A stretch of DNA of 64,000 nt from Rhodeus uyekii (GCA_037043235.1 JAWRVZ010000489.1:1-64000), one strand, 5' to 3'; counted from the first letter of the stretch, positions 42,701-54,703 are shown. Notes: generated by a model not told the origin, from the sequence alone. Numbers and translations: made by a program.

Positions 42701-43119
42701 TTTACACAGCGTTTCACCTGAAGTTAGTTGGACTTTAGTCTAATGTTTTTTTAAACTATGTACTCTGCAAATATATTTCTTTCACAGTGTTTCTGTCTCG
42801 TTTTTCAGTACGAAGATATAAACATTCTCAGTTCAAGATACAGTCACTGGAAAGCAAAATGACATGGATATTACGTCTGAAAACTGAATGAGTTTGTGCT
42901 TCAAACAAGTGGAGAAATAAACTTAATTCAAAGAGGAAACAAGATTATTTTTCTGACCCCATTGGCAGACAAACAAAATCTCACTGCATTTTGATGCATT
43001 TTTACTACCAATATCTTCAGTGAATCTTAAGAACATTTAGATGTTTGTGCTGTAAAACAGAAACGCAGAGATAGAAAGTGTTTTTTTGCAGTGTGCAACT
43101 TCTGTCAGATGATTCAGAG
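42701..43119. other. Non-coding AT-rich sequence
   Basis: No ORF of note and no recognised repeat. Confidence 0.5.
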
Positions 43120-43295
43120 AACATTCAGACTCTCGTAACACTTACAAACAGATTCCCTTCATCTTAAAGAACCAAGAAGAGCATTTTAAAAGCTGCACAT
43201 CTGAATGCTCTGAGCAACATAACTTTCACACACATAACACTTTCATAACACTTGGGAACATCCGCAAAACGTTCTCAGAACATATTTTCTTGTCT
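43120..43295 (-). mobile_element. Palindromic AACGTT MITE, diverged distal arm
   Basis: TCAGAGAACATTCAGACTCT, TCATAACACTTGGGAACATC and GCAAAACGTTCTCAGAACAT are the distal-arm motifs as in 26480-26550, separated by unrelated sequence. Confidence 0.6.
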
Positions 43296-44046
43296 TGGCA
43301 GCAACTGAAGGAAGTAAAGGAGGAACGAGAGATCGGCTGGTATTGATACAAAGCAGAAGCAAGTCCTGAGACGTCTGGCTTTGATCTCGAACTGCTGGCC
43401 TGAGCAATGCAGTGAAATACGCATGTGTAAACGTGTGGCGTCAGGCAGTATATCAGCCTGAAATCACAGGATCTTTGGTTAGAAGTCGCAGCATGTTCGT
43501 TCGGCGCGCGTGTCCAATCTTCCTGATGGCTCTCGGCTCTAATGGGATGAGTCAAGCAGGCTGTCCTGATGCATTGATCTCTGCGGATCAGACCCTCCCG
43601 TTCCTGCCCTGACATCACCGTTAGAAGAGATTTGTCCATTTTATTGACGCTGCTGATTTACTCTTAAAACTCTGCCCACCCCTCCAATCACGGCTAAAGA
43701 TGAGACCTCCCACAAGCCATGAAAGCCAAGCTGCGGCTCCTCCTGAAGCGATCGGCTGCCACCGTCGCATGCTTTATGTGCAGCTCCCCGAATGCGGCTG
43801 GAGGAAGTGCTGTAGTAAAAGAGCTGAGCGCTGCCATTCCCAAGCCCTGGTCATTCACGCAGAGCCTGCCGACGGAGACGCTCTCGGCCCGCAGCCGTCA
43901 CAGTTCCCCGGCAGATCATAAAACATAATTGCGCAGACTGAGCTTTTAAAGAGTTTGAGAGCGAGAGCTGCGGGGGGGCAGGAGGAAACGGTGTTGACCA
44001 GGACCCATCGCCACAAACACCGACTTCAGCGCCGCAACATTCACAT
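43296..44046. other. Non-coding region; no gene found
   Basis: Single-copy appearance; overlapping short ORFs on both strands with no recognised domain. Confidence 0.5.
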
Positions 44047-44133
44047 CCATGCATTTATCAGACACTTTATCCAAAACATTCAAGGAACACATTGAATCAG
44101 TTCTTGCTTTCCCTGGGAATCGAACCCATGACC
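44047..44133 (-). mobile_element. tRNA-derived SINE, 5'-truncated
   Basis: The tail (ATGCATTTATCAGACACTTT), linker and B-box half (CTGGGAATCGAACCCATGAC) are present on the minus strand. The tRNA-like head beyond the B-box is missing. Confidence 0.75.
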
Positions 44134-44194
44134 TCGCCATCATTTTTGACAAATATAAAAAACAGTTGATACTAGGTTGACACTTTTTATGTGA

Positions 44195-44232
<38 letters not shown>

Positions 44233-45004
44233 CCCCCAGTGGAAGTGTTTGGTACTCTGCGCAAACAAATGGAAAAACTATTTAGATATCAACCTCAAAT
44301 TTGGAACAAACCTCCTTTAGATTTATGGCTTCGATCTTCTAAAACACATTTTGGAAAATATGTATTTCATGTAAAAATGTAGATTTTTCATAACAATAAA
44401 CCCTTTAAACCAAAAAAATGGATGTTTTGAATGTTTCGAGAACATCTAATGACGCGTTCAGAGCTCGAGGCACTGTGAGTGTGTTTGTGCGCTCTGCTGA
44501 AGCGCCGGCTGCGTGTCGTCTCTGGTGTCGGACCTCCCGCGCGGCGCTGCTCTTGTGTGGCCGGACGCCGTGTTCTGCGACTGTGGTCTGTGACCGCGAG
44601 CTGAAAGCTGTTACCTGCTCTGACACCTCGTCAACTTCCAGAGGTCCGTCTGGAAAGCAGCGCGTCTGGATAACGGAAACCTGTGGCCTTGCCAGTTACG
44701 CCATGAAAAGCTTTCTGTCCGCGCTGATTTAGTGTCCCGCAGAGCCTGAGAGAGCCGGAGCAAACACCTCCACTGGAGACGCAGATGCAGCTTCTTCCCT
44801 CTTTTAGAAAAACCTGCAGGAACGGCTCCGACCGATACGGGCCCCAGCAAACTTCAAAGGGGCCTCAAGATGATTTACACAAATACAAGACAAAACAAGC
44901 TGAATTAACTATAAATCAAGACGTTTCTTATTTTAACCATTTGATGCTCCTCATGTGGGGCTCAAACAAACAATTTATTTTCATTTCAATTTAATGAAAG
45001 TTAT
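44134..45004. other. Non-coding region with CA microsatellite
   Basis: The CA run is at 44196-44230. 44341-44402 shares TTTTGGAAAATA, ATTTCATGTAAAAAT and TTTTTCATAACAATAAA with 30988-31057. No supported gene. Confidence 0.55.
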
Positions 45005-45136
45005 TTACATTCATGCATTTATCATCGCATTCAAGAAACACATTGACATTCTAATCAGTTCTTGCTTTCCCTGGGAATCAAACCCATGACCTTGATGTTG
45101 CAAGCACTGCTCTCTACTGTTAGACACACAGGAAAG
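45005..45136 (-). mobile_element. tRNA-derived SINE
   Basis: This minus-strand copy has head TTTCCTGTGTGTCTAACAGT and a B-box mutated to GGTTTGATTCC. The tail is GATGATAAATGCATGAATGT. It lacks the CTTTGGATAAA part of the tail. Confidence 0.82.
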
Positions 45137-45239
45137 TATGAATGTGCAGTTATGTTACTATATTGCATCATTCTTCAAACATCGTGATTGTTAACTTTGA
45201 ATGTTCTGTGAATATTCTCTGTTCTCTAAATTACTAAAA

Positions 45240-46026
45240 ATCAAACTAAAAATCAGGTCAGGAATCTTGGTGTGACTTTGGAGTCAGACCTGAGTTTCAG
45301 TAGCCAAGTAAAAACAATAACTAAATCAGCATATTATCATCTCAAAAATATTGCAAGAATTAGATGCTTTGTCTCCAATCAAGACTTAGAGAAACTTGTT
45401 CATGCTTTCATCACCAGCAGGGTGGATTATTGTAATGGGCTCCTCACTGGCCTTCCCAAAAAGACCATAAGACAGCTGCAGCTCGTACAGAACGCTGCTG
45501 CCAGGATTCTGAGCAGAACCAGAAAATATGAACACATCACACCAGTCCTCAGGTCCTTGCACTGGCTTCCAGTTACATTTAGAATTAATTTTAAAGTACT
45601 GTTACTTGTTTATAAATCACTCAATGGCCTAGGACCTCAATACATTGCAGATATGCTCATAGAATATAAACCTAACAGATCACTAAGATCATCAGGATCA
45701 AGTCACTTAGTAATACCCAGGGTTCACTCAAAGCAAGGAGAGTCTGCTTTTAGCTGTTACGCCAGCCGCAGCTGGAACCAGTTTCCAGAAGAGATCAGGT
45801 GTGCTCCAACAGTAGCCACATTCAAATCAAGACTCAAAACACATCTTTTTACCTATGCATTTGCAGATTGAGCACTGTGCTATGTCTGAACTGTTTGCAT
45901 TTTATTTTATACGTATTATCTTTTTATTCTTTTAATCATTTTTAATGTTTTATCATTCTTCTTTATGTAAAGCACTTTGAATTACCATTGTGTATGAAAT
46001 GTGCTATACAAATAAACTTGCCTTGA
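45240..46026 (+). mobile_element. L2-type non-LTR retrotransposon, 5'-truncated
   Basis: Only the C-terminal end of ORF2 and the 3' UTR remain. The 3' UTR has TGTAAAGCACTTTGAATTACC and GTGCTATACAAATAAACTTG, the short conserved end typical of L2 elements, and finishes with CCTTGA instead of poly(A). Severe 5' truncation is the usual outcome of LINE insertion. Confidence 0.88.
45245..45871 (+). pseudogene. L2 ORF2 C-terminal fragment (thumb/connection end of the reverse transcriptase protein)
   Basis: The frame is open to TGA at 45869-45871, covering about 205 codons. Recognisable blocks in order: VRNLGVTLESDLSF, AYYHLKNIARIR, KLVHAFITSRVDYCNGLL, LQLVQNAAARIL, SLHWLPVTFRINFKVLLLVYKSLNG, SWNQFPEEIR and TFKSRLKTHLF. 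All are standard for the post-RT part of L2/CR1-type ORF2 proteins in fish. Endonuclease and RT catalytic regions are absent, so this cannot be active. There are no internal stops, which suggests a fairly young insertion. Confidence 0.9.
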
Positions 46027-46170
46027 ATGTTCCGAAACAATTGTAACGTTTAAAACTAAAACATTCCATGAATGCTCATGTTTTGAGAACATTATTGAAG
46101 ATAATAGAATCTTTCTGGAAGAACGTTTATTCATAACTTTGTGAGAACGTTCCCGGTTATCTGGGAAATT

Positions 46171-46306
46171 CAACTCCAAAATATTTATTGCACGTTACAT
46201 TCATTAACTGTGGAGTAATGCCTAATCTCATGTTTTAGATGATTTATTCTCAAGATTACTTGTAAAAATTCATATCTTTTATTTTCATGCACCATATTGA
46301 ACCTGT
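46171..46306. other. Short AT-rich spacer between MITE and SINE
   Basis: Nothing recognised. Confidence 0.5.
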
Positions 46307-46474
46307 GCTTTCCTGTGTGTCTAACAGTAGAGAGTGACGCTTGCAACATCAAGGTCATGGGTTTGATTCCCAGGGAAAGCAAGAACTGATTAGAATGTCA
46401 ATGTGTTTCTTGAATGCGATGCAAGTCACTTTGGATAAAAGCAGCTGATAAACGCATGAATGTGAATGTAAATA
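46307..46474 (+). mobile_element. tRNA-derived SINE, full length
   Basis: The head starts GCTTTCCTGTGTGTCTAACA and ends GGGAAAGC, forming a 7-bp acceptor-like pairing. The B-box is slightly mutated (GGTTTGATTCCC). The linker GATTAGAATGTCAATG and an L2-like tail (AAGTCACTTTGGATAAAAGC, then GATAAACGCATGAATGTGAA) follow. It is one of the most complete copies here and resembles the HAmo-type SINEs of cyprinids as I recall them. Confidence 0.85.
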
Positions 46475-47149
46475 TTGAGGCTTCACACACTGTATCCTCT
46501 GAAGTCTGAGAACTGGAATTCATTTGCAGAAGCTTTATTAAATTAAATCAGCGCTGTTTCTCCTGCAGTGAGACGAGACAGCAGATCCGTGGCAATGCGT
46601 CCAGTGAGAGAAACACCTCAAATCAGCTACTAATGTTTCCCAGTCGGAGAAGGCCAGAGAGAGACAGCAGGACAACGTTCCTGCGCAACTTCCAGACATG
46701 AAAGCGCTGCTTCAGCGTGATCTACAGCTTCCCTCTCTGATCCGTGTGACCCGTCACTGGAGAGCCGGCCACACGCCGCGCTCAGACAAACATCACTGTA
46801 CGCCAGAGAACACGCTTCCTGGACTCTTTCAGCCTTATTTTAGCAGGACTCGTCAATCACTCTCAGATTATAAAAAGCTTGCCAGCCGGTCAGAATCAAA
46901 ACTTTATTCTGATGCTCCTCAACAGACGTACAGATTAGTATTGTTCTGCTGACCTGAGCAGGCGACTGTAATGAGAGTGAGTGACATGCAGTGGTAAAGT
47001 TACTGATCGTCAGTAGAAGGACTGAAGCGGAGCATCGAGATGAAGTCCAACCAATTGCTTTTCACGCAAGAAAGAAAGGAATACCAGTTTGAAATTACAG
47101 TAAATGAGTGAATGAAAACACCTGTCATTTTTGCAGAATTATGCTTGCA
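46475..47149. other. Non-coding region; no gene found
   Basis: Single-copy appearance with short unrecognised ORFs. Confidence 0.5.
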
Positions 47150-47290
47150 AACGTTCTGCCAACGTTCTCTCAAAGTTATGAGCAAACATAACTAATAAAA
47201 CATTAATTTAATGTTTTCTGGTCTTAATAACATTCTCAAAACACGAGCACAAAAACATTATTTATACGATAAGATGTTCATCAAATGTTT
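47150..47290 (-). mobile_element. Palindromic AACGTT MITE, partial arm
   Basis: CAAACGTTCTGCCAACGTTC, CAAAGTTATGAGCAAACATA, TAATGTTTTCTGGTCTTAAT and AACATTCTCAAAACACGAGC match the arm seen at 16205-16310. Confidence 0.75.
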
Positions 47291-48440
47291 TTTATATTAC
47301 ACACTGCAAAAAATATATATTTTGAGTTTCTGTCTGGTTTTCCCGTTTCTCTGAAACATTTTAGTTGAAGGTTCAGCAAACGCGTTTTTTTTATAACATT
47401 TAAAAACAGGAATAATGTTTTAAGCGGCAGGTTAGCAAGAGCTGAACGGAGAGCAGCTGATCTTCAGAGCGGAGGAATGCAAACGTTTCCAAGCATGAGT
47501 GTTAGTTTGCTGTCAGTCGATGTTTTCCTTCTGTGTTTGCAAGACATACAAACCGTTAAACACGCTAAACACACACACACACACTCTCTCTCACTCACAC
47601 ACACAGCTGACCAAGAAGGGCCAGAGAGATGCTGACATGACCCACATAATTGGCAAGAAGTCTTGCATCCTACAATTTGATCAATTTGCCGCAGTCGGTC
47701 AGTGTCGGGCTCTCTGTCCCCCGCAGCTCCGCTCACCCCCCCTCCTCTGCCCCGGCGCTCCGTGCGTTTCCCCCCGGATCAGCGTGATGCCACGCAAACA
47801 TGCCTGCGCTCTGTCATCTGCTGGCGTGGAGCGGACCGCCACTGACAGTTTGTCTGCGACCATATGCCGCATGGCAATAAAGTCAAGCTGATCTGCCCGG
47901 GCCGGGGCAGTGCCCGCGGGCATTCACCAGGACTTCAGTCTCACTCTTTGTCTCCGAAAATTTCCACAGTTATGTGATCCAGTCCGAGTGTATCCACAGT
48001 CACCAGGCCGCACGTGCCCGCAGTGTTTCCGCTGCTACTGATCTTCCTCTGTCCGAGACTTCAGACCGTTCTAACAACACTTGTGAAGTTTGAGAGCAGA
48101 GATATTACAACACAACAGACAGTCAGAGCAAAGCCAGCTCACACACAACCTTCCCAGAATATATATATATATATATATATGGTTCAACATTTTGCTTAAA
48201 ATGATACAATTGTTCAATTGCTCATGGAAATATTAATGCACATTAATATTGAGGTTTATTTGCAAACTCATCGATTTACCACATCTCTCATGCCGTCGAC
48301 CTCTTTCAATGATTAATAAAGTCAGACTTTATACTAAAAACATTTGGTTTACTGGAAGAGCAGTTTCAATATTTGTTGGCCAAAGTCTGAGAGACTGTGC
48401 AGTATTTCTGTGGTCTGATCTGTAATCCCACAGAAGAGCA
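47291..48440. other. Non-coding region upstream of the C1q-like gene
   Basis: CA-rich at 47570-47606 and an AT run at 48159-48180. Possible promoter or 5' UTR sequence of the C1q-like gene should lie in the last few hundred bases. TATAC near 48331 is the nearest TATA-like string, but I cannot fix a transcription start. Confidence 0.45.
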
Positions 48441-48443
48441 GAG

Positions 48444-49474
48444 ATGAAGCTGCCGATCGCTGTCGTTGTGCTGATGTGCGCTGGAGTCGCACACACACAG
48501 GATTTCATGTCACCAACGTTAGACATCCTTAGTGAACTTCAGAAGATTAAGACCATGGAGAGAAAGATAAATGCTCTTCAGGATGAAGTCAGGGAACTAC
48601 GGAGGAAGAATGGAGGTACTGTATGACGTTATTAATAATCTTTTCCTTTACAAAATCTGACTGATTACACTGGAGACACCAATTTTACACTTACATCACA
48701 TTCACAGCATGCATTTATCATTGCATTCAAGAAACACATTGACATTCTAATCAGTTCTTGCTTTCCCTGGGAATCGAACCCATGACCTTGATGTTGCAAG
48801 CGCTGCTCTCTACTGTTAGACACACAGGAAAGCTTTGAGACATATTTCTCTGAGCAGAAAGATAATGCAATGATCAGTCTGGCACTGACTAAAAATCTGA
48901 AGCGAAGGAAACACAAGTTTCAATAAGCAATTTTACTAGTTCTTCTGTTCATGTCTTTTGCAGAAAGCGTGACCGTTGCTTTCTCAGCCTCACTGTCAGA
49001 GTCAACTGGTGTACGCTACATTGGCCCTTATCCTGACGCAACCACCCTTGTGTATGAGCACGCATTCATTAACATTGGAAACGCTTATGACACCAGCACA
49101 GGTATCAGAACTGCTAAACGCTTTTTTTCTTTTGCTAAACGCGGTCATTTGTCAGCTGTTTTAAGAGCCGGTGTGTCTGTTTATCAACAGGAATCTTTAC
49201 TGCGCCAGTAAAAGGAGTTTATTTCTTCATCTTTGTGGTCTTCAATCCTTATGATGTGGACACTGGAGCAACATTGCTGCACAACGACAGATCTGTGGTG
49301 TCTGCGTCAGATAACCGGCCCGGCGCGGACACCGAGGACACGACCAGCAACTCCGTCACTCTTCTGCTGGAGAAAGGGGATCGGGTTCATCTTCAGCTCA
49401 TGAAGAATCGTCGGATCTACACGGATATCTGGAAGAGGAACACCTTCAGCGGACACCTGCTCTTCACTGTCTGA
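48444..49474 (+). CDS. Secreted C1q-domain protein (C1q-like, no collagen region), three exons
   Basis: Exons are 48444-48615, 48964-49101 and 49191-49474; both introns are GT...AG and phase 1. The product has 197 residues. Residues 1-19 are a signal peptide (hydrophobic AVVVLMCAGVA). Residues of about 25-56 are a charged coiled-coil-like helix (LQKIKTMERKINALQDEV). The globular C1q domain fills about 60-197, with the signature stretch FINIGNAYD, GIFTAPVKGVYFFIF and the terminal FSGHLLF. There is no Gly-X-Y collagen repeat, so it is of the secreted globular-head type that is greatly expanded in fish, where members trimerise and take part in innate recognition or act as cerebellin-like ligands. 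Intron 1 carries a SINE (48691-48833). All residues look intact, and I expect a functional gene. The exact paralogue cannot be named. Confidence 0.9.
48691..48833 (-). mobile_element. tRNA-derived SINE in intron 1 of the C1q-like gene
   Basis: It is antisense to the gene. On the minus strand it reads GCTTTCCTGTGTGTCTAACA, an intact B-box GGTTCGATTCC in CATGGGTTCGATTCCCAGG, GGAAAGC closing the head, the linker, and ATGAATGTGAT-type tail. It takes up about 40% of the 348-bp intron. Confidence 0.87.
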
Positions 49475-49530
49475 GCCTCGGCTGCTTTCAAATGACATGA
49501 CTAGCTTGTAAGATTGTTCCAAGTCAGTGA

Positions 49531-49536
49531 AATAAA
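49531..49536 (+). terminator. Polyadenylation signal of the C1q-like gene
   Basis: AATAAA lies 57 bases after the stop codon, a plausible short 3' UTR for this gene. Confidence 0.7.
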
Positions 49537-49539
49537 GGT

Positions 49540-50094
49540 AGATTGAGCTGATAAGAATCTGAATGAGCTCTAACGAACTGCCAGCAGGTCAGATAGTTCT
49601 CAGGCCGACTGATGGTTTTCCAGCTCAAACGCAGATTTATTTAGATAGAAAACAAAATCTAATTCCCCTGAAAAATATCAGCACTTGGCAAGAAGATCAA
49701 AAGACAAGAAAGTTGTAAAGTGAGCCACAAAAGTCCTTCAAATGTCCGTCTGTCATTAGGTCAGTTCTCCCTTTCCTCAGCCGGTTTGTTTTCTTGGTTA
49801 TTGATTTAAGTTTCAGTTTGTGAGGGTGGGGTGACGTTCCCCAAAACTCCTCATCACCTGTTGCAGAACTGCACAGAGTTACTGTCAAGGTGTGTGGAAG
49901 GGGATGAAGGGAGGACTCAATAGTGCAAGATGATGGGGATTTATTATAACAAAGCAAACAAAAACTCAACCAAAACAACCTGAGAGGGAAAAACTAGACT
50001 GGACTGACAAAACTTGACTGGAGTCAAGGAGCGACAACCATTAAACGACGCCTAAACAGCACAAGACAGCAAACATGGAGGGATTAAAGCAGTG
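49540..50094. other. Non-coding sequence downstream of the C1q-like gene
   Basis: 49880-50090 has an A-rich style (ACAAAGCAAACAAAAACTCA) typical of some dispersed repeats, but I cannot assign it. Confidence 0.45.
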
Positions 50095-50450
50095 CTTCTC
50101 AATTATTTTCTGTCACGCCCCTCTAGGAAGAGGTAAAAATGTTGCGCGCCCCCCTCCCCCCATTTTGGAACTTTCGCCTTATTGTTTCCATGGCAACGCG
50201 TCATGCTTGTCACCTGACATACCGCAGTCACAAAAGGCGCTGTATAATAGATAATTCAAAATAGTCACCAACTTGTTGAAACCTAAAATAAATCTTATGT
50301 GGTTGAAAACACTGAATTGTTGTGATAAATGACAAGCTCTGAGAGCGTCTTTTTTTGGATCAGTGCCAGATATCGCGTGGAAACACGTGTGAATTTAGCG
50401 GTTGATCACGTGACACATATGAACACCGGTGTGATCGTACACGTCAAAGG
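50095..50450 (+). mobile_element. hAT-like MITE, boundary uncertain
   Basis: It starts CAGTGCTTCTCAATTATTTT then CTGTCACGCCCCTCTAGGAA, a hAT-type terminus and subterminal motif common in fish. The C-run at 50153-50161 and the following AT-rich part belong to it; the far terminus was not located. Confidence 0.55.
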
Positions 50451-51642
50451 ATGAGGAGACGGTTATCTGAACTTCATATATGCTGCTCTTGTTCAGTGCA
50501 AGAAAACCTATTCCCTGACAAAAAAAAAAGTGTTACCCCAGTGTGACTAGACTGAATGTGGCAGAACCCTGACAGTTACACAGTATTATAACAAACAAAA
50601 CAAATGTATTTATGCTTTTGGCTTTGTTTCCTTTCTTAAAGCGTTTGGTTCACATCAACGTAACAAACTCACTGCAGGAGAACATAACCTTTTCCTCATA
50701 CAACAAAAGAAGTTCAGAATCCAAACAATATAAAGCAACACCAAAATGCATCAACTGTGTCCAACAGTTCATCAAGTAGCGTCCATAAGTTTAGCGGTGT
50801 TTGTTGAGGACTTGTGTGTGTGTGCATGTGATGTGTGTGATCTCATGAGGTGAGGGCAAGGAAACAGTGTGCTAGTGGTAAACTGCTCCAGTCCTACCTG
50901 GATTCAGACGCACAGTCTCCTGCTTTGGCTCGGCCCAGTCCACACAGGAAGAGTTTCCTCTCTCACGTGCTGCGTTCCCGTCCCGCCCCGTCCAATCACA
51001 TCCAATGAACGAGCGTTCCTCAGGAACCAGAACAAAGATCATCCACACACTCTCTCACTTCCAGCCAGCGAAGGCCTGGATCCACAGGAATCACGTTCCT
51101 CTGGGGCAGTGGCGTAATGGGCATTATCTCTGGCTGATGAGCGAGTGTGTTTTCAGAGATCGCTAGTGTCAGTCCACACACAGTCTGGTTATCACTCCAA
51201 CCACTTGTGTTTCTCTGTTCTGCTCATCCTGTTTGCTTTCACTCTTCATTTCTCTCACACTTCCCGCCACACACTCACACACCTGTTGCACATCACTCCA
51301 CTTCCTTCCATCTCACTGGACTCCTCCCATCTACCGCACTGCATTTTGGGTATTGTAGTAATCATAGTCTGCCAAAAGTTCAGGTGTGTCGATTAATTAC
51401 CTCATCAGTTTCTCTGTTCAAGTATAGCTTTCATTTTTCAGTTCACTTGGTTCTGTCTAGGTAGAGTAACATCGTGTGTTTTCCTGCATCCACTGAAGGC
51501 CAGATGAAGTGAACACAACACTTACACAACATGAACAAATACAACAACACGAGACTTAACTATAACTTAACTGTGACATCAGGGTCACAAATACAAAGAT
51601 GAACAAGAGACTGTAGTAAAATGAGGGCTTTATTCACTCACT

Positions 51643-51677
<35 letters not shown>

Positions 51678-51854
51678 TAATGATTTAACAAGACAAAATC
51701 CTGTGACATTCGGGACCCATGAGCATTAAAACTACAAATGACATCAAAGCAAAATCATGAAGCAAATCCAAACATGACAAAGCACTGAAAGTTAATGAAC
51801 GCTCATTATTGGGGCAAACGCAAAGAAATGGGAAAGCTTGCATGCTATCATCTT
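50451..51854. other. Non-coding region; no gene found
   Basis: A CA microsatellite is at 51645-51674. Short ORFs at 51145-51464 are composed of repetitive His/Ser/Thr codons from CA-rich DNA and are not credible genes. Confidence 0.5.
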
Positions 51855-52050
51855 ACTATATATATCTATGTAACACCTTCAGACACGAGTGTCCTGACAT
51901 ATGAGTATTGCGAAATACGAGCAAGCATTCAAGCACATTTTTGCTTTGCGATACGAGTAAATATTTGAGATACGAGCAGCTTACAGACGCTAGCAGCACT
52001 CGCAGCAGCTCAAGCTCCTCATTTATGGGTAATTGCATATGATCTCCACT
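51855..52050. mobile_element. TACGAG-repeat MITE, related to the pogo-like element at 33665
   Basis: GACACGAGTGTCCTGACATA, GCGAAATACGAGCAAGCATT, TTGCGATACGAGTAAATATT and GAGATACGAGCAG repeat the ATACGA subterminal motif. The termini are not clear, and the copy is a fragment or a related family. Confidence 0.55.
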
Positions 52051-54667
52051 AGAGGCAGCTTGGTTTTACAGCGGGGGTTACCGGGGGCAACGAGTGTAGT
52101 TTATCCAATACACAACACGGGAAGAAACACTACACTTCCATATTGTGTTTATCTACGTTATAGTTATCCCTCCTCCTCTTTCTCCTCCTGTTCCCAGTTT
52201 GCTGGGTGAGCCTCATCAGTCCACACCTCTGCATCTCACACACACACACACACTCCTACACATGCATACACACACACGCACGCTCACACACACGCACACA
52301 CACACACAGTCACATGTGATTCACTCGGGTGAGCCGGAGCGTCTGCGGGGCTGATGAGAGAGGTGACAGGTGAGTGACAGGTGAGTGACAGGTGTCCTGA
52401 GGAGCAGGGGGGGGAGGGGTGGGGGGGCTGCCACAGGTGAGGAGATGCCACGGCCGCACACGCGTGGTGTTTGATGACGCTGCTGGGCATGTGTGACACA
52501 GGTGAGGACGGAGCGACGGCCGGAGCGTTTCAGGACATCGTCAGACACACAAACAATAAATCCCTCTGTTTCTGCAGAACACGGCAGTCCGGTTTCACAC
52601 AGGCCTTCGTTAGCAGACACACTAATGAGCGATGGAGGCGTGAGGGATTCCTCTGGTCACGTGTGTCGGTGAAGGGCCGCATCTGCAAATCACGGAGCGA
52701 CACGGTGAGGAACACGCTTACACACCTCCACAACCTGCATGGTGTGATCAGTTCTTAAAAGAACCGGATGTTTCAGTGTAAAGAACATTTTAATCTTTTC
52801 CTCTAAACAGAACCTTCTGGAAAGATGTTAAAGGTTCTGAACCATAGACGCCAATGAAGAAGCTTTATTTTAAGAGCGCTTGATGAACAGCACCACATTC
52901 TTCTTTTCCATTTAACATGTAAACCCCAATTTACTTGCATTTATATTTGTCATATTTTCCTTTGTTAAATAATTGATTAGCAAAACAATATCAATGCTAA
53001 ATGATTTCAAATGTACAGTATGTAAAATGTTGCTGATGAATGAGAATAAAAGGCATTTAAAAAAGTAAAACAAATTCCTCATGATGAAATTATATATATT
53101 TAAATTATTATATAATGTTCCTTGAGGTTCACTTATAACGCTAATAAAACAATTGCACAAACAAACATTTTCCCCCCTCATCCGGACCCGTTTCTGAGGC
53201 ATGGCTCCTTTAACACACACAGTTATGATCGGCTAATGTATTTTTATAGAATATGTTTATTTCAGGGTAAAACGTTTGGAAGCAGGATGTTTACGCATCT
53301 CCATTTGATGAGCATGTCGCCTCACTTCATTCGAGAGATCTAATGTTTGATATTTTAGAGTAATTCAGGCATGTTTTAGTGACCTGTCGCATGTCCTCCT
53401 GATTCCACGCTCAGCTCATTTCTCATTTTCTCATCACTCTTTTAACATCTATTAAATCCATTACAGTAAATGGCATTACAGATGTAAATATGAACATGAA
53501 CAGCCAAAAAGGCAAAGCGTCCTTATCTTTGCATTTCTTAATTTATTTGTATCAAGTCAAATACAGCAACTGTTATTGTGCAAAGAAAGGCTTAAAATCC
53601 CAGACATGAGAAACACACTTCCAGATCGCTTTCTCAGACAAAGATTTGGGTTTGACACAGAGAGATAATTTATTGAACAGATGCATGTTTTATTCAGGCT
53701 GACAGCGGCATAGTCGGGTTGACATTTCACCGTTGCGTCGTGTCGCATCCGTCACTGCAGAAACCAGCTGTTTATTACTGTCATTCAGCGGTCATAATGA
53801 CACATTAGCCTCCTTCCTCACGTCTCCAACACAGCTGCAAATGGAGACCTCCATTCAGTCACAATATGACAACAAGTGTCACTGAATGATCACTCAGTGT
53901 GCGCTTTCTCCTCATGACAGAAGACGAGGGGTAGAGCGGCTTCAGCTGTGAGATGAGGTTGCACTACCCCGCGAACTGAAATGCCAAACATCCCGGCCGC
54001 CAGAAAGCCCGAACTCAGTCCATCTACAGCGGGTCACGTCAGGGTCGCGAGTGTCTTCGGTTCCAGACTGATAATCCCTTCTACAATCTGAAACTTGGCA
54101 CTGTGCGCCGTAACGTTCAGAGCCGAGCAAAAACCTGCTGATGGATTGGCCAGTGACACCCCAAATAAATGAGCCAGCCCGAAGAAAGTCCAAGGATTAA
54201 GGACTGCGTTCCCACTGGAAAGAGGGGAATGGGGTAATTTGTCGGACCACTTCCATCTGTTTGGGTGTTTCCGTGACCCCTGGTCTCAGCCATCTCAAAC
54301 ACGGCTGACGGATCACGGGACGGCATCCATCAGCCCGTGGCATGCGTGGCATTCACAGAAACCTTCCCATCCAGACTCCACACATTCAGCCAGAAGTGCA
54401 CTGAGGGTTATTGTGATCAAGCATAGCTTTTGTTGCAAAGAAAACTATGCCAATAGTCAACATGAGGCTAACGAATAGCAGAGCCGGCCTTCCCAGTGTA
54501 GAGACTCACTGCGGCCCAGAAGCCTGACTGGCTTAGGACTGTCTGGAGATTGAGCGATCGCTCCTGCAGAGTCTCACGTTTGCTGAAGGTTTTCTGCACA
54601 GCAGGTCAGGGAAAACTCCTGGCAGGGGCCGAGTGTCTCAATCCTCCGGATGGGAGCGAAGCCGACG

Positions 54668-54703
<36 letters not shown>

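Larger units (their letters stand above)
45150..46170. mobile_element. Palindromic AACGTT MITE split by an L2 LINE insertion
   Basis: The left part (TTGCATCATTCTTCAAACAT, TTGAATGTTCTGTGAATATT; to about 45220) and the right part (GAATGTTCCGAAACAATTGT, TCATGTTTTGAGAACATTAT, GTGAGAACGTTCCCGGTTAT; from about 46026) join into the normal family order, as in 30085-30303. The LINE lies between them. Confidence 0.75.

Noticed and set aside
44191..44382. Possible exon after the CA run (NKPPLDLWLRSSKTHFGKY...)
   Set aside because: An acceptor-like CCCCCAG precedes it, but there is no donor, no partner exon and no recognised family; part of it is shared with 30981 and looks like a repeat.
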